Source of the DNA: Chelonoidis abingdonii | Lineage: Eukaryota > Chordata > Testudines > Testudinidae | Assembly (NCBI RefSeq): GCF_003597395.2 | Contig: NC_133771.1 | Location: 123,701,180-123,765,179 of the forward strand | DNA: 64,000 nt | Direction of reading: 5' to 3' | Shown here: piece after piece, positions 10,101-21,839 of the stretch | Layout: each line of letters begins with the position of its first letter | Position numbering within the stretch: position 1 is the stretch's first letter | Notes under the pieces: model-generated | What the model was told of the DNA's origin: nothing | The model's input: only the letters and a program-made list of their open reading frames with translations | The model's database searches: none | Made by a program: the position numbers and the translations under genes

Positions 10101-13100
10101 CACTTTCCCCAGAACAGGCTTGAAGAATATTGGCAGGGTAACAAGGGGGAAGCTTGCAGTGCTAGTGCCTATGCTATGTTGTGTCTTTTGTGTAGATAAA
10201 TGGAGAATTCAATTTATTCTCCAGAGCTATCAGTCAAACTTCTTTCGTGAGCAATAAATTCACTGTAGAAAGAAAACGTCTGTGGGCTTTATAGGTTTCT
10301 GTGCCAGCATCTAGCATACCGGTTTCCTCAACACAAGCTGCTCTGATGCAATTAACCAGACTTACTGCAATTTGCTGGGGTTGATACAGGAGAGGAGGAA
10401 TGAAGCTAGTCTTCACAGGAGGTGAGGAAAAAACTGCTGCCTTTTTTTAAAAAAGTCTTTTTATCTGTTCAAAGCCAAGCTTTAAAGCCAATTTTTTTAA
10501 TGGCTTTTTTTCCCCTTGCTGACTGGCTTCTCCCCAAGCCACATCAGTTTCAATGAATGTGTTCAGAGTATGAGAGTGTCTGGCATTGGAAGAGCCAGAA
10601 AGTTGGAGGCTGATGTGGGTCTTCAATGAATTTGCATGAATTAAGTAGAATGGGGAAAATAATGCCCTGTTTTTAAAACATATTTTTCATAAAGCTGAAT
10701 TTTTTTAACAATAAATGAGGGAAGTGGAATAACTCAGTCTGAGGTGATGGGAGCTGGAGAGAGAGAATCTGTACGCATTTCCCAAACTCTTCCCCCAGCA
10801 CTCATCCTGAATAGCATGCTGGACATTGGGAAGTTCCCCAGTGGCAAAAGGAGGACTCTTGCCCTCTGCTGCAAACAATTGATAATTCATGGCTGCTACT
10901 GTGTCCCAAAGGCTTGAATAGCCTTCTGAGCCATTTGTACAGTCCCATGCATGGAGGTGGAAATGACACAGGGATCGTCTATCCCACCCCTTGTCCACTT
11001 CCATCTTTTTGGGATCCGTTATCTGTCATTCTTTTCCCTCTGTACAGTAGAACTGCAATAGACGTGCTGCCTTGGGTCTCACCACACCTGGAGAGAAAAG
11101 GGATGATTTGGACCTTATTGAAAACATAGTGAAAGTAAAGCTTACATCTTTACACCCCACAAAAAATGTGCGCTTTTGTGTTCCCTCTTCTGGCTGTGTG
11201 TAGCAGCAATCTAGTAGCAAATTTTACAGAGCTTTGCTAATATGCTCAATGATACTGGCATGCAAAGATGTCTGACAAGAAATTATGTAACATGAACTTA
11301 TTGAACAAAAACAGGCATGACGTTTTCAGCTCCGCTCTGAAAATCAAGAAGGGCGAATCACGATGGATCAGATTGATCTGGTGTAGCTCTAGTGCCTTCA
11401 TCAGTGATAAATATGGCAAGTGACTCAGGGGAAACAATTATTAGAAAAAATGAAAAAAGTTAAGAATAAGATGAAAACTTAAAAGCTATTTTAAAACAAT
11501 GATTTTATGTCCTTATTAAAATAATGTGTAAGGGCCACAATTCTGTAGTGTCTCAAGCAGATAAAAAATGACCCTTTTGTGCCAAAGGCCAACACAAAGC
11601 CCTCTACATCTCTTGCATCCTTTGGGTGAGTCCTTTAACTTTATGGCTGTATATAGGGTGACAATGGAGTTATGACAGTGGAGCAGCCTCAGGTTCTTCA
11701 TGTGTGTGATGGGTCCCTACCATGTTATCCAGATGGCAAAGAAGAGCTGCAGCTGGAGTAGTTGCCTCTGCAGGGGCTCACTGTGACCTCAGATTGAAGT
11801 ACATGCTCAACTTGCCTGAACCTCACTTGCGTAAAACATAGATAAAATTCACTCCAACCATAGTGGGTGGAACTTGTAGTTACATGTGCTGCTGAATCAC
11901 TAGCAGGGAAGGTATGAGATTTATGGTGTTGGGTATGGTGACAAGATCCAGTTAAATTTTTTCATTTCGGTTTCTTTTGTTTTGTTTTGTTTTGTGTTTG
12001 TAATGGACTGGTAAATGGAGAAAGGTAAATATTTAGGACCGAAGTCTGCTGTCAGTGACAGCAGAATAAGTTTGGAGTAAATTCATGGACTTCAGTTAAG
12101 TTACTTTATATTTACATACCGTAAGAAAGAAGAAAATTTGGTCCTTGGAATTGAGAAGACTTTCCCCACCAGTTTATAACATATCTGACATTTGCAAATG
12201 TGTCCTCCTTAGTATTTATTAAAAGCCTAAAAATTATTTTTTAGAACATGTCCTAGTTCCCTAATATGCTGTCATAGGCTCCATACCTACAAACAGCTTT
12301 GTGCAAGTACATACTGTTGCAGGAATGGAGCCACAGTGAGTAAGCAAAACTTTTAACAGCAGCATGGTCATTAAAAGGTGATTTCATCTTTCCCTAATAT
12401 TCAGAGGGCCCCAGACATAGCAGAACTGTTGTGGTTCTGCTGTGCACGATGGGCAGGAGCCGAGGAGCCAACACAGGGCCTGTGGAGCCCTGAACAATGC
12501 ACAGCAATGCTTTAAATAGGCTACTTGTGCCTCAGTGTTCAGAAAGGTTTTTTGTAATCAGGCCATAGGAGGGTTGGGACTCCTGTGACTGTTCCTCACA
12601 CACTCATTTTGGGGACAAGGGAGAGGCACATGTCCTGCAGAGAGCACTGCACTCTGAGGCTCGAGTGATGGCTGTGGGGAGACATCACTGCCGCTTCCCT
12701 TTACTCAGGTTGAGTGTAAGGGACAGAGGTTTGTTCTTAAATTACTTTTTCTTCTTTCTGGCTAGCAGTGGAAATTTTGATTGTATTCTGTTTAATGTTC
12801 CAATATATATGCGGCTTTTAATAATTTTTTAATATAAGTTTGGAACAGACAAACAGTAAACAGGCACCTATGGAAATTGTTGGAAAGCAAAACTAAAAAG
12901 AAAAACAAACCCAGGAGCAATCAAACGAACCTTTCATTCAGGGAGGGAGGAAATTGGGGGGTGGAGGGGAGAGGAAAAATTTCCAACCTCTTCACTACTA
13001 TAAAATAAAACAAAATTGTATAAACTGCCCCACAAGCAAAAACCCTTTCCCCAAAAGTTTGTCTAAAAAGTTGAGACTCGCAGTATCACCTGAAGGTCAA

Positions 13101-13299
13101 GAAATATGCATCATATATGTGTATACACTAGATAGCAAATAGTATATCTATATCAGTATGTGTAGACTTTTTTATTATTATTTTTAATCTGCTATATGTT
13201 TGTTGTGAAGTTTACCCCTGAAGAATAAGTTTTAGAAGGCAGAAGGAAATGGAGACCTGCCAGGCTTGTTGGCTAGAGTCATGGACAAGAGCAAGGCCT
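10101..13299. other. Intronic sequence, mostly unassigned
   Basis: Contains a (TTTTG)n run near 11977-12000 and scattered weak repeat-like pieces. No exon, RNA gene or intact element was recognised. Short frames on both strands at 10705-11437 have no domain. Confidence 0.4.
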
Positions 13300-13640
13300 G
13301 TCTGAACTGCCACTCAGTTTTTATTCTGCGAGTTTGCAGGGTTGGTGATTAGAGTGGCTTTCGCCCAATTATGCTGTGATTATTCCGCTGCACTGTAATT
13401 GACTGGGGAGATATGCTAATACCTGTCATTTGGGATGATAAAAGATGAGCGGAGGACGCAATGCATTATTTAGCTGGCTGTGTGATAGATGAGGGATGCG
13501 CAGAGTGCTTTAATTGCTGAGAAGAGAGGTTAAGCTGAACGAACGGATGAATTAGAAATGAGTTTTTTTTATGGCTTGTGGAAAAGTGAAATAAAGGAAA
13601 ATGTGCTTTAAAACTGAAGCAGCGGATAGAAGCGAACACA
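13300..13640. other. Candidate conserved non-coding element A
   Basis: Non-repetitive sequence, unusually rich in homeodomain-like TAATT/ATTA cores, with an octamer ATGCTAAT at 13413-13420, CTGTAATTGACTG and TGCTTTAATTGCTG. It also keeps several CpGs (GAGCGGAGGACGC, GAACGAACGGATG) that neutral intron usually loses. This resembles developmental enhancers in the introns of transcription regulators. Conservation cannot be tested here. Confidence 0.4.
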
Positions 13641-16194
13641 ACAAGGCTAGATCTTTTAGGCGGCTTACTCTGTTAATTTAACAGTATAAGACAAAAATGC
13701 AGTTTAGTTTCAGTAAATAATAATAAAAATGTTCAGTAGGTTCACATTTCTGCCAAAAAAGTCGCTGTTAAAGGAATTGTTTTAATTTCAGATGATATTT
13801 GGTAATTTGGAACCTCTTTAGTGGCAATTCAAATATACAGAAATGTTATTTCTAAAGATGAATGCACCATTGTTGAATTCTGTGTTCTGTGTGTCTAGGT
13901 CTGAGGTGGATTTATATAGGTGATTTTATTTTTTTTCCTGAATACATGTGTATCTATACAGTTAATAAGTGCATAGAGAGAGGTGAGATAAAATGAATAT
14001 TTATAGTAATTGGGGTAGAGTAACAATAAAATTAGCAGGAGTATACAAATAACTCTCAAATGACAAAGCTCTTAACCTTTGGGTGGGAAAGTCATTATGT
14101 ACTGTATCTCCTTTTAAAAACAAAATTACTTAGGAAAAATAATGAAGGCTACATAGTAATTTTTTTCCCTTATGTCATTCTTTCTGTTTGTGCTGTCAGT
14201 AGGTGAGCCTTTGCCCACGTTTTATAAAAATACTTGAAGTTTTGCCATCATACACATGTGTGATACGGGTTTGTGTGCAGGGTTTTCTTGTTAGCAAAGA
14301 GTTCCTCCCTTTAATTTAAAAATGCAGTCAAAACAGCAATTCTCTCTTAAGTCTTGTGAAGAAGTATCTCACAAGTTGAAGCCTCATGCAGGTTGTGGGG
14401 ATTTCTGGAAGCTTCCAGTGGCTGTTAGAACAGATATATGGGAAATGTTATCTCAGATTGTATTGAGCTTTAATGGAGGACATGGGGAAGAAGCAAGGTG
14501 GTTATTGGGGGTTGCATTTTTATGAAATGGGGAAAATGACCCTCTAGCATTGTTATCACTAGCTAGTCAACTGCTATGAGACTGTGACTTGTATTTGTCC
14601 AGTGTAGTACTGTATATCAGGGAACAGATCTCAAACAGATTATTCAGTGGTAATGGATTTCTCGAGAAGAACATGCCTGTTCAAATGGATGTCAACTTTA
14701 GACAGATGCAATACTCTGTTACTAAAGTAGGTTTAGAGCTGATCACTTCCCCCAAATATACTAAATATAATTGGCACCTTGCTTTCACATTATTTTTGCA
14801 ATGTGCTGAAGTTTCCTTAAGGCTTTTCATCACCATAGTCAGGGATTGGCAGCCTATTTTACAGCTGTGGGGCTCTTTGTTGACTTAATATTTATTTTTT
14901 GTTGTTATTTTTAAAAGAGCAATTTATAAGACTGTTTGCTACTTTTATAGACTAATTTATTGTGCTATGTGCTGGTTAATATAATTTTTGTAAAATGACT
15001 GCTCCATTCTCAAAAAGCAAGTTCTGCTAGTTGCACTTTGGCAACTTTCCATTGCTTGAATGATGCAGCTTTCAAGTCTGTATATCTTTGAGGAAAGAAG
15101 TGGTGTAATATTCTAATGTGATTGTTTTATATAATTGATAGGTTAAAGCTAACTTTTTAAAATCCTAGTTAACTATCTTTTTAAGCTGCAGTAAAAAAAA
15201 GTTGATTTAATATAACTTAATCGTAATAATATATTTAATGCACATAGTGCTTTCATCCTGATAGACCCAAAACTGTGATGCAGTTACAGGTGTCTGACAT
15301 CACTGAAATGCAGCCACCTCTCCTGAGGGTGGCAGACATTTGGCACACAGCAAACCACATAATAGTGCTGAGTTCAGGACACCATGTACCACAGGATCTG
15401 TAATGTCCATGTTGAGCTGACAGAAAAAAACATTCTTAAGGTCTTGTTCAAAGACCCCAACATGTTCCTAAACCTAATGACAGATAACAGTTATGGAAGG
15501 AGAAGAGTAAATAAGGATTTTTTTTATTGAAGGACTTTTTCAGTGTAGGCAGCGCAGCAGAAGTGAGTCTTTAAAAGGAACTTAAATGTGGATGGGGTAG
15601 AGACAGCAGGTGTGGTTTTTATATACCTGAAATCTAGTAATTTTCAGAAAATGAGTCAAAATAGTGCCCGGTACTGTATTTTCCCCTAAATCCTCCTGCC
15701 AATGTTTGTGATAAAAATGTTTACATGCTTAATTTCTCCCCAGTGCCTCTAAACCCAACTGCCCTAAAAAGCGTCATGTCTGTCCTCCACATTGTGGCAT
15801 GTGAAGCACCAGGCAACTGACTATGTGCTGCAGCAATGAAATCAGCCTGCTACTTGAAAGATCCTGTATTCATTAAAAAGAATAAATCTTACCTAGAAAA
15901 ATAGAATTAAGATGTTCATTTTGATATGGCAGCATAGTGATGCTGTGCGTCACCCTTTTCTCAACATTCACATTTATGCTTAAAAGATATGTTGTCAATG
16001 CCATTATTTTCTGTCTTAAAATATGCTGTGAAAGCCAACCTTTTTGAGAAATCTCATTTACACTACCCTCTATGCCCTAAAACCTACCTACAATAACTGC
16101 AGGGTGGGAAGACTAATGTTACGAGATAGGAAAGCTCTAAAATCCTTGCCTTGAATCAGTGGGAAGGAGGAGTAGAGAGAGGAATGCAACTCTA
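13641..16194. other. Intronic sequence, nothing recognised
   Basis: AT-rich DNA. The frames at 14322-14525 and 14589-14888 have no recognisable domain or splice context and are treated as chance. Confidence 0.45.
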
Positions 16195-16470
16195 ATTCAC
16201 ATCAATTAACCCTTCACTACCGTCTATACTTAATACACTGATAAGTCAAATAAAAAATATTTATCCTCATTTGCTGTTTGGCTGAAAGCGTAAATTTCCC
16301 TCCCATAAATATAAATGTCTTTTTAGGTCTAGTCAAAAATAGCTTTATTTTGCGACTGATAAAAGAAGTAACATATTTGACTGACAATGTTGGAAATAAG
16401 CGATAAGAATCTTTAACGGATCTATCAATCAAAATAGCAGTTTTATTTCTTGTGCTATTAGCTCCTGAGG
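16195..16470. other. Candidate conserved non-coding element B
   Basis: A compact, repeat-free block with preserved CpGs (TAACGGATCTATC, AAGCGATAAG, TTTGCGACTGAT), GATA-like cores and paired ATCAATCAA/TTAATACACTG elements. The 71-codon minus-strand frame within it has no domain. Conservation is inferred from composition only. Confidence 0.3.
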
Positions 16471-17226
16471 CTTTGCTGCAGTGTGTGAGAGGTAATTTCT
16501 TACTGTAGGCTTTTCTTACTGTGCACTTGATGTAATTCTGGGGTGGGTGGTGTTAACTGTACATTTTATTTTTGTTTTCAGTGTTTCAGTCATAAGGTTT
16601 TGATGATCTCAGCTTGTTCCTTCAATAGTTATCTGGCTATGATCTGAGGAATCTGCATAGCCCTCTAGGGTAATAGGAAAACAGTTTATGGTAGATCTGG
16701 TGAATTTTATAGACTTAAAAAACCGCTAAAAGACAGGAGGACAGTGATCTTATAATATTTTATAAAACCAAAAAAAAATCTTGACAATTTCAAAGCATCC
16801 TTTCCTTTTCATAGCTTCCCATCAGGGCTCTATATACATTTTATGGAACAGGCTCTAGGCTCAGTTTATGATGTTCATTTTGAATTTTGTATGTTATGCT
16901 TGTGTTGCTTTGTAAACCACAGATCAGTCCTGGTTATATTAGTTTATTAAAAGCTCTAGTGGTCAGAGCATAGAACAAAGAACCAGAAGCTCCTGAGTTT
17001 TAAGTAATCCTGGCTCCTGATACTGAGTCCCAGTGTGTGGTACTAGATAGCTGCTTTAGAAGCAGCAGTGGTAGCATCCAGAAACAACAATTTGGGAAAC
17101 ATTGAGTGCAATACCGAGAGCATTTTTCTTGACTCATGCAGTATAAACATGTAACTAATATTAATTTTCATGTAGAGAAAGAGTCCTCCCTCCCATCCTA
17201 AGATTTTGTATTTTATAGGAAGAAAG

Positions 17227-17355
17227 GAGATTTAGGCCCAAATCCTTCAAATTTTTATGCTCATACTTAAATTTGCATAGTCCCATTAAAGCTAGGAGAA
17301 CCATTCATGTGCTTAAAGGCAAGCACATGTGTAAATGTTTTCAGAATGGAGTCCT
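17227..17355. repeat. Ancient palindromic amniote repeat
   Basis: Contains TTAGGCCCAAATCCTTCAAA, CTCATACTTAAATTTGCATA and CATGTGCTTAAAGGCAAGCA. Together they form an inverted arrangement around TCCCATTAAAGCTAGGAG. I recall this as a widespread old short element of birds and reptiles. Confidence 0.5.
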
Positions 17356-17461
17356 ATAGAAAAACAGATTTTCATAAGAAGGGCAGGTACTAATGAAAAT
17401 GTAGCTTTATGAAATATGCATACTGAACTCTTGATTCCAAATAAATATATGGAGAATACCT

Positions 17462-17635
17462 ATCACATAGAGCTGGAAGGGACCCTGAAAGGTCACTGAG
17501 TCCAATCCCCTCCCTGCCTTCACTAACAGGACCAAGTACTGATTTTGCCCCAGGCCCTAAGTGGCCCCCTCAAGGATTGAACTTGCAATGCTGGGTTTAG
17601 TAGGCCAAGGCTTAAACCACTGAGCTATCTCTCCC
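17462..17635 (-). mobile_element. Cry-type SINE (tRNA-derived head, CR1-like tail)
   Basis: On the minus strand it begins GGGAGAGATAGCTCAGTGGT. An A box TAGCTCAGTGGT lies at 17616-17627 and a B box GTTCAATCC at 17574-17582, as in a tRNA-Lys-like promoter. It then runs through GGGGCCACTTAGGGCC to a tail GGGTCCCTTCCAGCTCTATG that copies a CR1-like 3' end. Family knowledge: this is the tortoise polymerase III SINE (Cry family) of hidden-necked turtles. The head has lost tRNA folding, so it is not a tRNA gene. Confidence 0.85.
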
Positions 17636-17889
17636 ACCTGATAAGTAGCCTGTTCTTTTTGTGTTGACTATATTAGATTTTTTATAATCACATGCACTAG
17701 ATAGTGGAAATAACAAACTATACTGAAAGTAATTTCAGGAAATCAACATTTTGTGACCTTACCTGATTTTTGAACAATACAGTATATGTAAATCTAGTTT
17801 TTAGACATATATGTATATATAATATTTTTAAAAATCTTTCTTTTTAAATAACACCATAGACTATTAAAAGGGACAGTTTTAAAAATCCA

Positions 17890-18530
17890 ATTTTCTTTGC
17901 ATCATTAGTAGTAGTAGTTTACTTTTTGTTCTACATTCACCCTGAATGAAAATAAACTAGTCAGGTTCACTTTATGCCTTTCATGAATTGGCATAGTGCT
18001 ACAACATTTAGGTGGCAAATACTGGGATAGATTGTCCCCTCCTTCAGAAAAGCCATCGAAGAGCCAGTGGGAGATGAAAACTGTGCAAGATGCCCAGCAC
18101 AGAATTCCCACCGGAATGTTCCATCAGGGCTTAGGGGGCAGAGTTTGTTCACCCAGTCTGTGGAACTGGCAGGAGGAGGCTGAATCCCACAATGCATGGA
18201 TTCTCCCAAGATCTTCCGTGCAAAGAACTTCTTATTCACTTTGCCTCCTGGCTTCCTGTGGCTCTCCCTCATCCCTTGTCCGTATGGCACTGAAGGAGCT
18301 ATGCTGACAGGCCAACAGAGGGGGATCCACAGCATGGGGATGCTCTGCGCAGAAGGTCATGCCACCTGAGGTTATATTATCCTTTGAATCATTTCTCAGC
18401 TAATTTCTTGGGGGGGCAGGGGAGGATGACAATCTGTAGTGCACCTACTGGCTCAGTCTGCCCTCTCCTCATAGGCAGATTGTGGCGAAAGCTGACATAC
18501 CTGCAAGGGAAGAAGATCCATGCACAGAGA
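17890..18530. repeat. GC-richer unassigned block, possibly an old repeat
   Basis: Base composition rises compared with its AT-rich neighbours. Overlapping frames of 103 codons (+) and 122 codons (-) occur between 17967 and 18335 without a domain. It could be an old LTR or a conserved block; I cannot tell which. Confidence 0.3.
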
Positions 18531-19316
18531 GAGAATTTTTGTTATCATTAACTTTTTATTACTGGACACTCTTGTTATCTGTATAAATATCCAGTTCCTC
18601 TTTGAATCTTGCTAACTTCTAATTAACATTATTGCAAATTCTGATATAGACTGGTGAACAGAGTTTGTTGCTATCCTGAGACATTGAAATATTTGTGTAG
18701 TGTCCACTCTAGAATTTACTGTTGTGTTAGTTAACACATGATAAAACACAATTGAAAAGTCAAGTTTAGACAGACTGAAAAGGGGAAAGAATTGTCTTTT
18801 GCATTCTCAGAATGAGATGAGCAGCATACAGCGTGTGGATATGACACCATCTGAATTTAGAAAGACCTGCCTTTTTATTTTGTTCTTTTGGAAGCAATGT
18901 GTTAAGAACAGCTATGACATAGACGTAAATGTATGGGAACATTACAAATTAAAAGAAGAAAACAAGCAGTGTTTCTAGTTGAAAATGTTTAATTTATTGG
19001 GGAATGTATTATCTGTATTTAGTTAGAACCCTGTGTTGTGGGTGGCTTTACTTTGTACTTTCTTGTCTGTATTTCTTGTTCTGTACTGAAGCTTGTTAAA
19101 AATCTTTCGAGGAATGCTAAGGAATTTGGGATTAAATAAATAATGTCTATAGGCAGCAGAAGCTGAGTCACTGATATGAGAATTAGCATTTTGATAGGAG
19201 ACCAAAGAGTTTTATTTTTAGTTTTTAGAAAAAGTTCTTGCTCTTCTTTGCTAGCCAGACTAACTCTGAAACTGATGAGTACAAAATACTGTGAGTTTGG
19301 GTATTTGTGATTTTCT

Positions 19317-19362
19317 GTTTGTTTGTTTGTTTGTTTGTTTGTTTATTTATTTATTTATTTAT
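19317..19362. repeat. (GTTT)n(ATTT)n microsatellite
   Basis: An uninterrupted GTTT array passes directly into an ATTT array, 46 bp in all. Confidence 0.9.
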
Positions 19363-19539
19363 CAATCAGTGTTTCATAGGTAATAAAACATAATCCAGGA
19401 GCCTAGATGAGGTGTAATGAATTTGATTTTAGGGGGGATGGGAATTTATTTCTGTAGTTGTTGCTTAATCAACATCTACTCTGCCACTTCTCATCAGCTT
19501 CTGTCCTTTCCAAGTGAATTAGTTCTTTGGGCAGCACGA

Positions 19540-19720
19540 CAAGAGGAAGTGTATTGTTCTTGGCAGGGCACTTGAATTTCTAATTACCAGATTCCTGCCT
19601 TAATTGCAATTACCTGGACACCCAGGCAGGGTGAACTTTTGGAAAGAATGTAATTAGTGCAAAAGAAACCTTGCTACCAGCTGCTTGTCTGGATACCTAC
19701 ACCAAGCAAAACCCTGATAA
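19540..19720. other. Candidate conserved non-coding element C
   Basis: Repeat-free and dense in TAATT cores (TTCTAATTACCAG, CCTTAATTGCAATTACC, GTAATTAGTGC), with paired CCTGGACACCCAGGCAGG. The homeodomain-like spacing suggests an enhancer; this is inferred from composition only. Confidence 0.35.
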
Positions 19721-21587
19721 GTTCACATCTATAAAGACAATCTATCAGTCCATACAGAAAGCTACTGAAAGCGCACGTCTGTGATGTAAATATATATCAT
19801 TATGCTGCCACAGACGTGATGTTACAGTAAAAGAAAAACCACTCACTATTTTATTTCCATCTCTCTTTGAGAGAGGAGGGGAGCATGCATGTGTTGGGGT
19901 TGGGAGCAGGATGGGTATGAGGAGAAATGACATCCAACATCTTTCTGGATACGTGCTGTCTAGTAAGTAAGTTCATTAGATGTAGGATTTGTTCAGGTGA
20001 ACTGCTCTAGTAGGTGATTCTCCATGTTATGCTAACAAGGACCATGTAAAATAATTTAATCCAACCAAAAAAGAGCAAACGTGTGTTAGATTTATTATTT
20101 GTTTTGAATAGCGCCCACGGTGTGCTGTTCACTGAAAACCTGGGTGTTAACATACCCTTTGACTCAATAAAGACCATGCCAAGGTGAGCAGTGGTATCGG
20201 TGTTATAGCAGGGGTGAAGGTCTTTCCCAACAAAGGGTTGCATAATGTTAAAGTAAAAGAAAAACCACTCACTGTTTTATTCCCATCATTGATTTTAAGC
20301 TGACTTCCCTATTGAAAGGAGTTGGGACTCCTGTTAGTGCTGCATGGCCCATGGACAGCAGGGCTAACTGTCTCATGCATTCATCCAATGCCCTCTTATA
20401 CTGCCTTATAAGGAAATTAAATTTAAATGCTAAATGTAGGAAAAGAAATTATTACCATTTAGATTCTTAGCTGGCTGAGAATGTGTCTTTGCTTATTCAT
20501 GTCCTCTGCTTAACTCTGCTCTTAGATGCAGAATTGTTATTCTGGAAATGATGGCCTTTAGTGTTAAAACACTTTCTGTACACTGGCTAGTGTTTGAGGT
20601 TTAGGGTTATATTTTTAATTTCCCCTCCCCCCAAGGAAAGGCAGAAATAGTGATATGATTAACCCTCAGGAGGTCAAATGGACGGACTTTCTCTCCTTGG
20701 TGGCAGCCAGTTGCAGCATATCTGTATCGCTTATTGGTGGATGGAAAATATCAGATAAAAGTGCTTTCTGTTATTTTATAGCAGGAGATATAAAACTGCT
20801 TTGTTCTTTAGAAAATCAAGTGATAGGCTCCCCAAGCATGGGTAATGGTGAAAGTGCAAGTGTTGTGATGGGAAGACTGTTGTAATAAATTGTTCCAGCT
20901 GCTTGTAAACAAGGAGGGGTGGAGAAGACAGGGAGGTAAGCTGAAGTAGCAAAATACAACCCTGGTGAACAGTTGCGTGGTTTAAATTCAATTAATTGGT
21001 TTTCGAGTCATCCACCAGTACATCAATTTGTCTTTTATTAACAAAACTTTTCCTGTCACGTAGCAAGTAGCTGGCAGCAGGAATACACTCTAGCCTAGCC
21101 TGGTCACATATACAAAACCAATTAAATTAGATTCCAGAGCTTATTGCCCTCTTCTGAGCTTTGCCAAAATAGAAGGTAACTGTAAACACATCATGAGGTA
21201 ATTTGTGAGAATATCAAGGCTACCCATCTTGAGGGACTTCACACTGGGATTTAAATTTGGTATTTGTAAGAGAAGAAGGTTTTAAAGGTCATAACATCAA
21301 ACATTATTTTCATAGTTATTTTGTCTCCTTTTTCTCACCCAAATTTAGCAAATAATGGATTTTATCATATTCTTGATGCAGTAGAAGGCATCACAACCTT
21401 GTTTCTGTTTACTTCTCTGCCTGTGCATCATCAATTATAATTGTATTTAGATTAGCTGCAGTCTGAGGAGTGACATACATATAGTATTTTAGTTTGTCAC
21501 ATCAAAAATGATTGCCTTCTTTCTTTTCACTTTTTGGCAACAGAGTGATAGCTTACGTTCTCTCTCTCTCCTCCCCATCCCACCCCA

Positions 21588-21603
21588 TATACACACACAC
21601 ACG

Positions 21604-21666
<63 letters not shown>
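21588..21666. repeat. (AC)n-(TA)n compound microsatellite
   Basis: A short ACAC run is followed by about 60 bases of uninterrupted alternating TA. The frames called across it are artefacts of the YI repeat. Confidence 0.95.
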
Positions 21667-21667
<1 letters not shown>

Positions 21668-21839
21668 TATTTTAGTGTGAATGTATATTTTAGACATATA
21701 TAGATATATAACAATGATATCTATATAATCAATACATGTATGTGCAAATCTGTACAAGAGAGAGTGCACACTCATATGGCCAAGATTTTCAAAAGTGACT
21801 TGTGATTTTTGCCTAACTTGAAACATCATAAAGGGGCCT

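Noticed and set aside
17574..17627. tRNA gene suggested by A and B boxes
   Set aside because: It belongs to a SINE with a CR1-like tail. The cloverleaf is degraded and there is no proper acceptor stem.
17967..18335. 122-codon minus-strand and 103-codon plus-strand frames as a possible gene
   Set aside because: No domain, no splice context, and equal openness on both strands. Left as an unassigned block.
21512..21829. Frames containing long Tyr-Ile runs
   Set aside because: Translation of a TA microsatellite.
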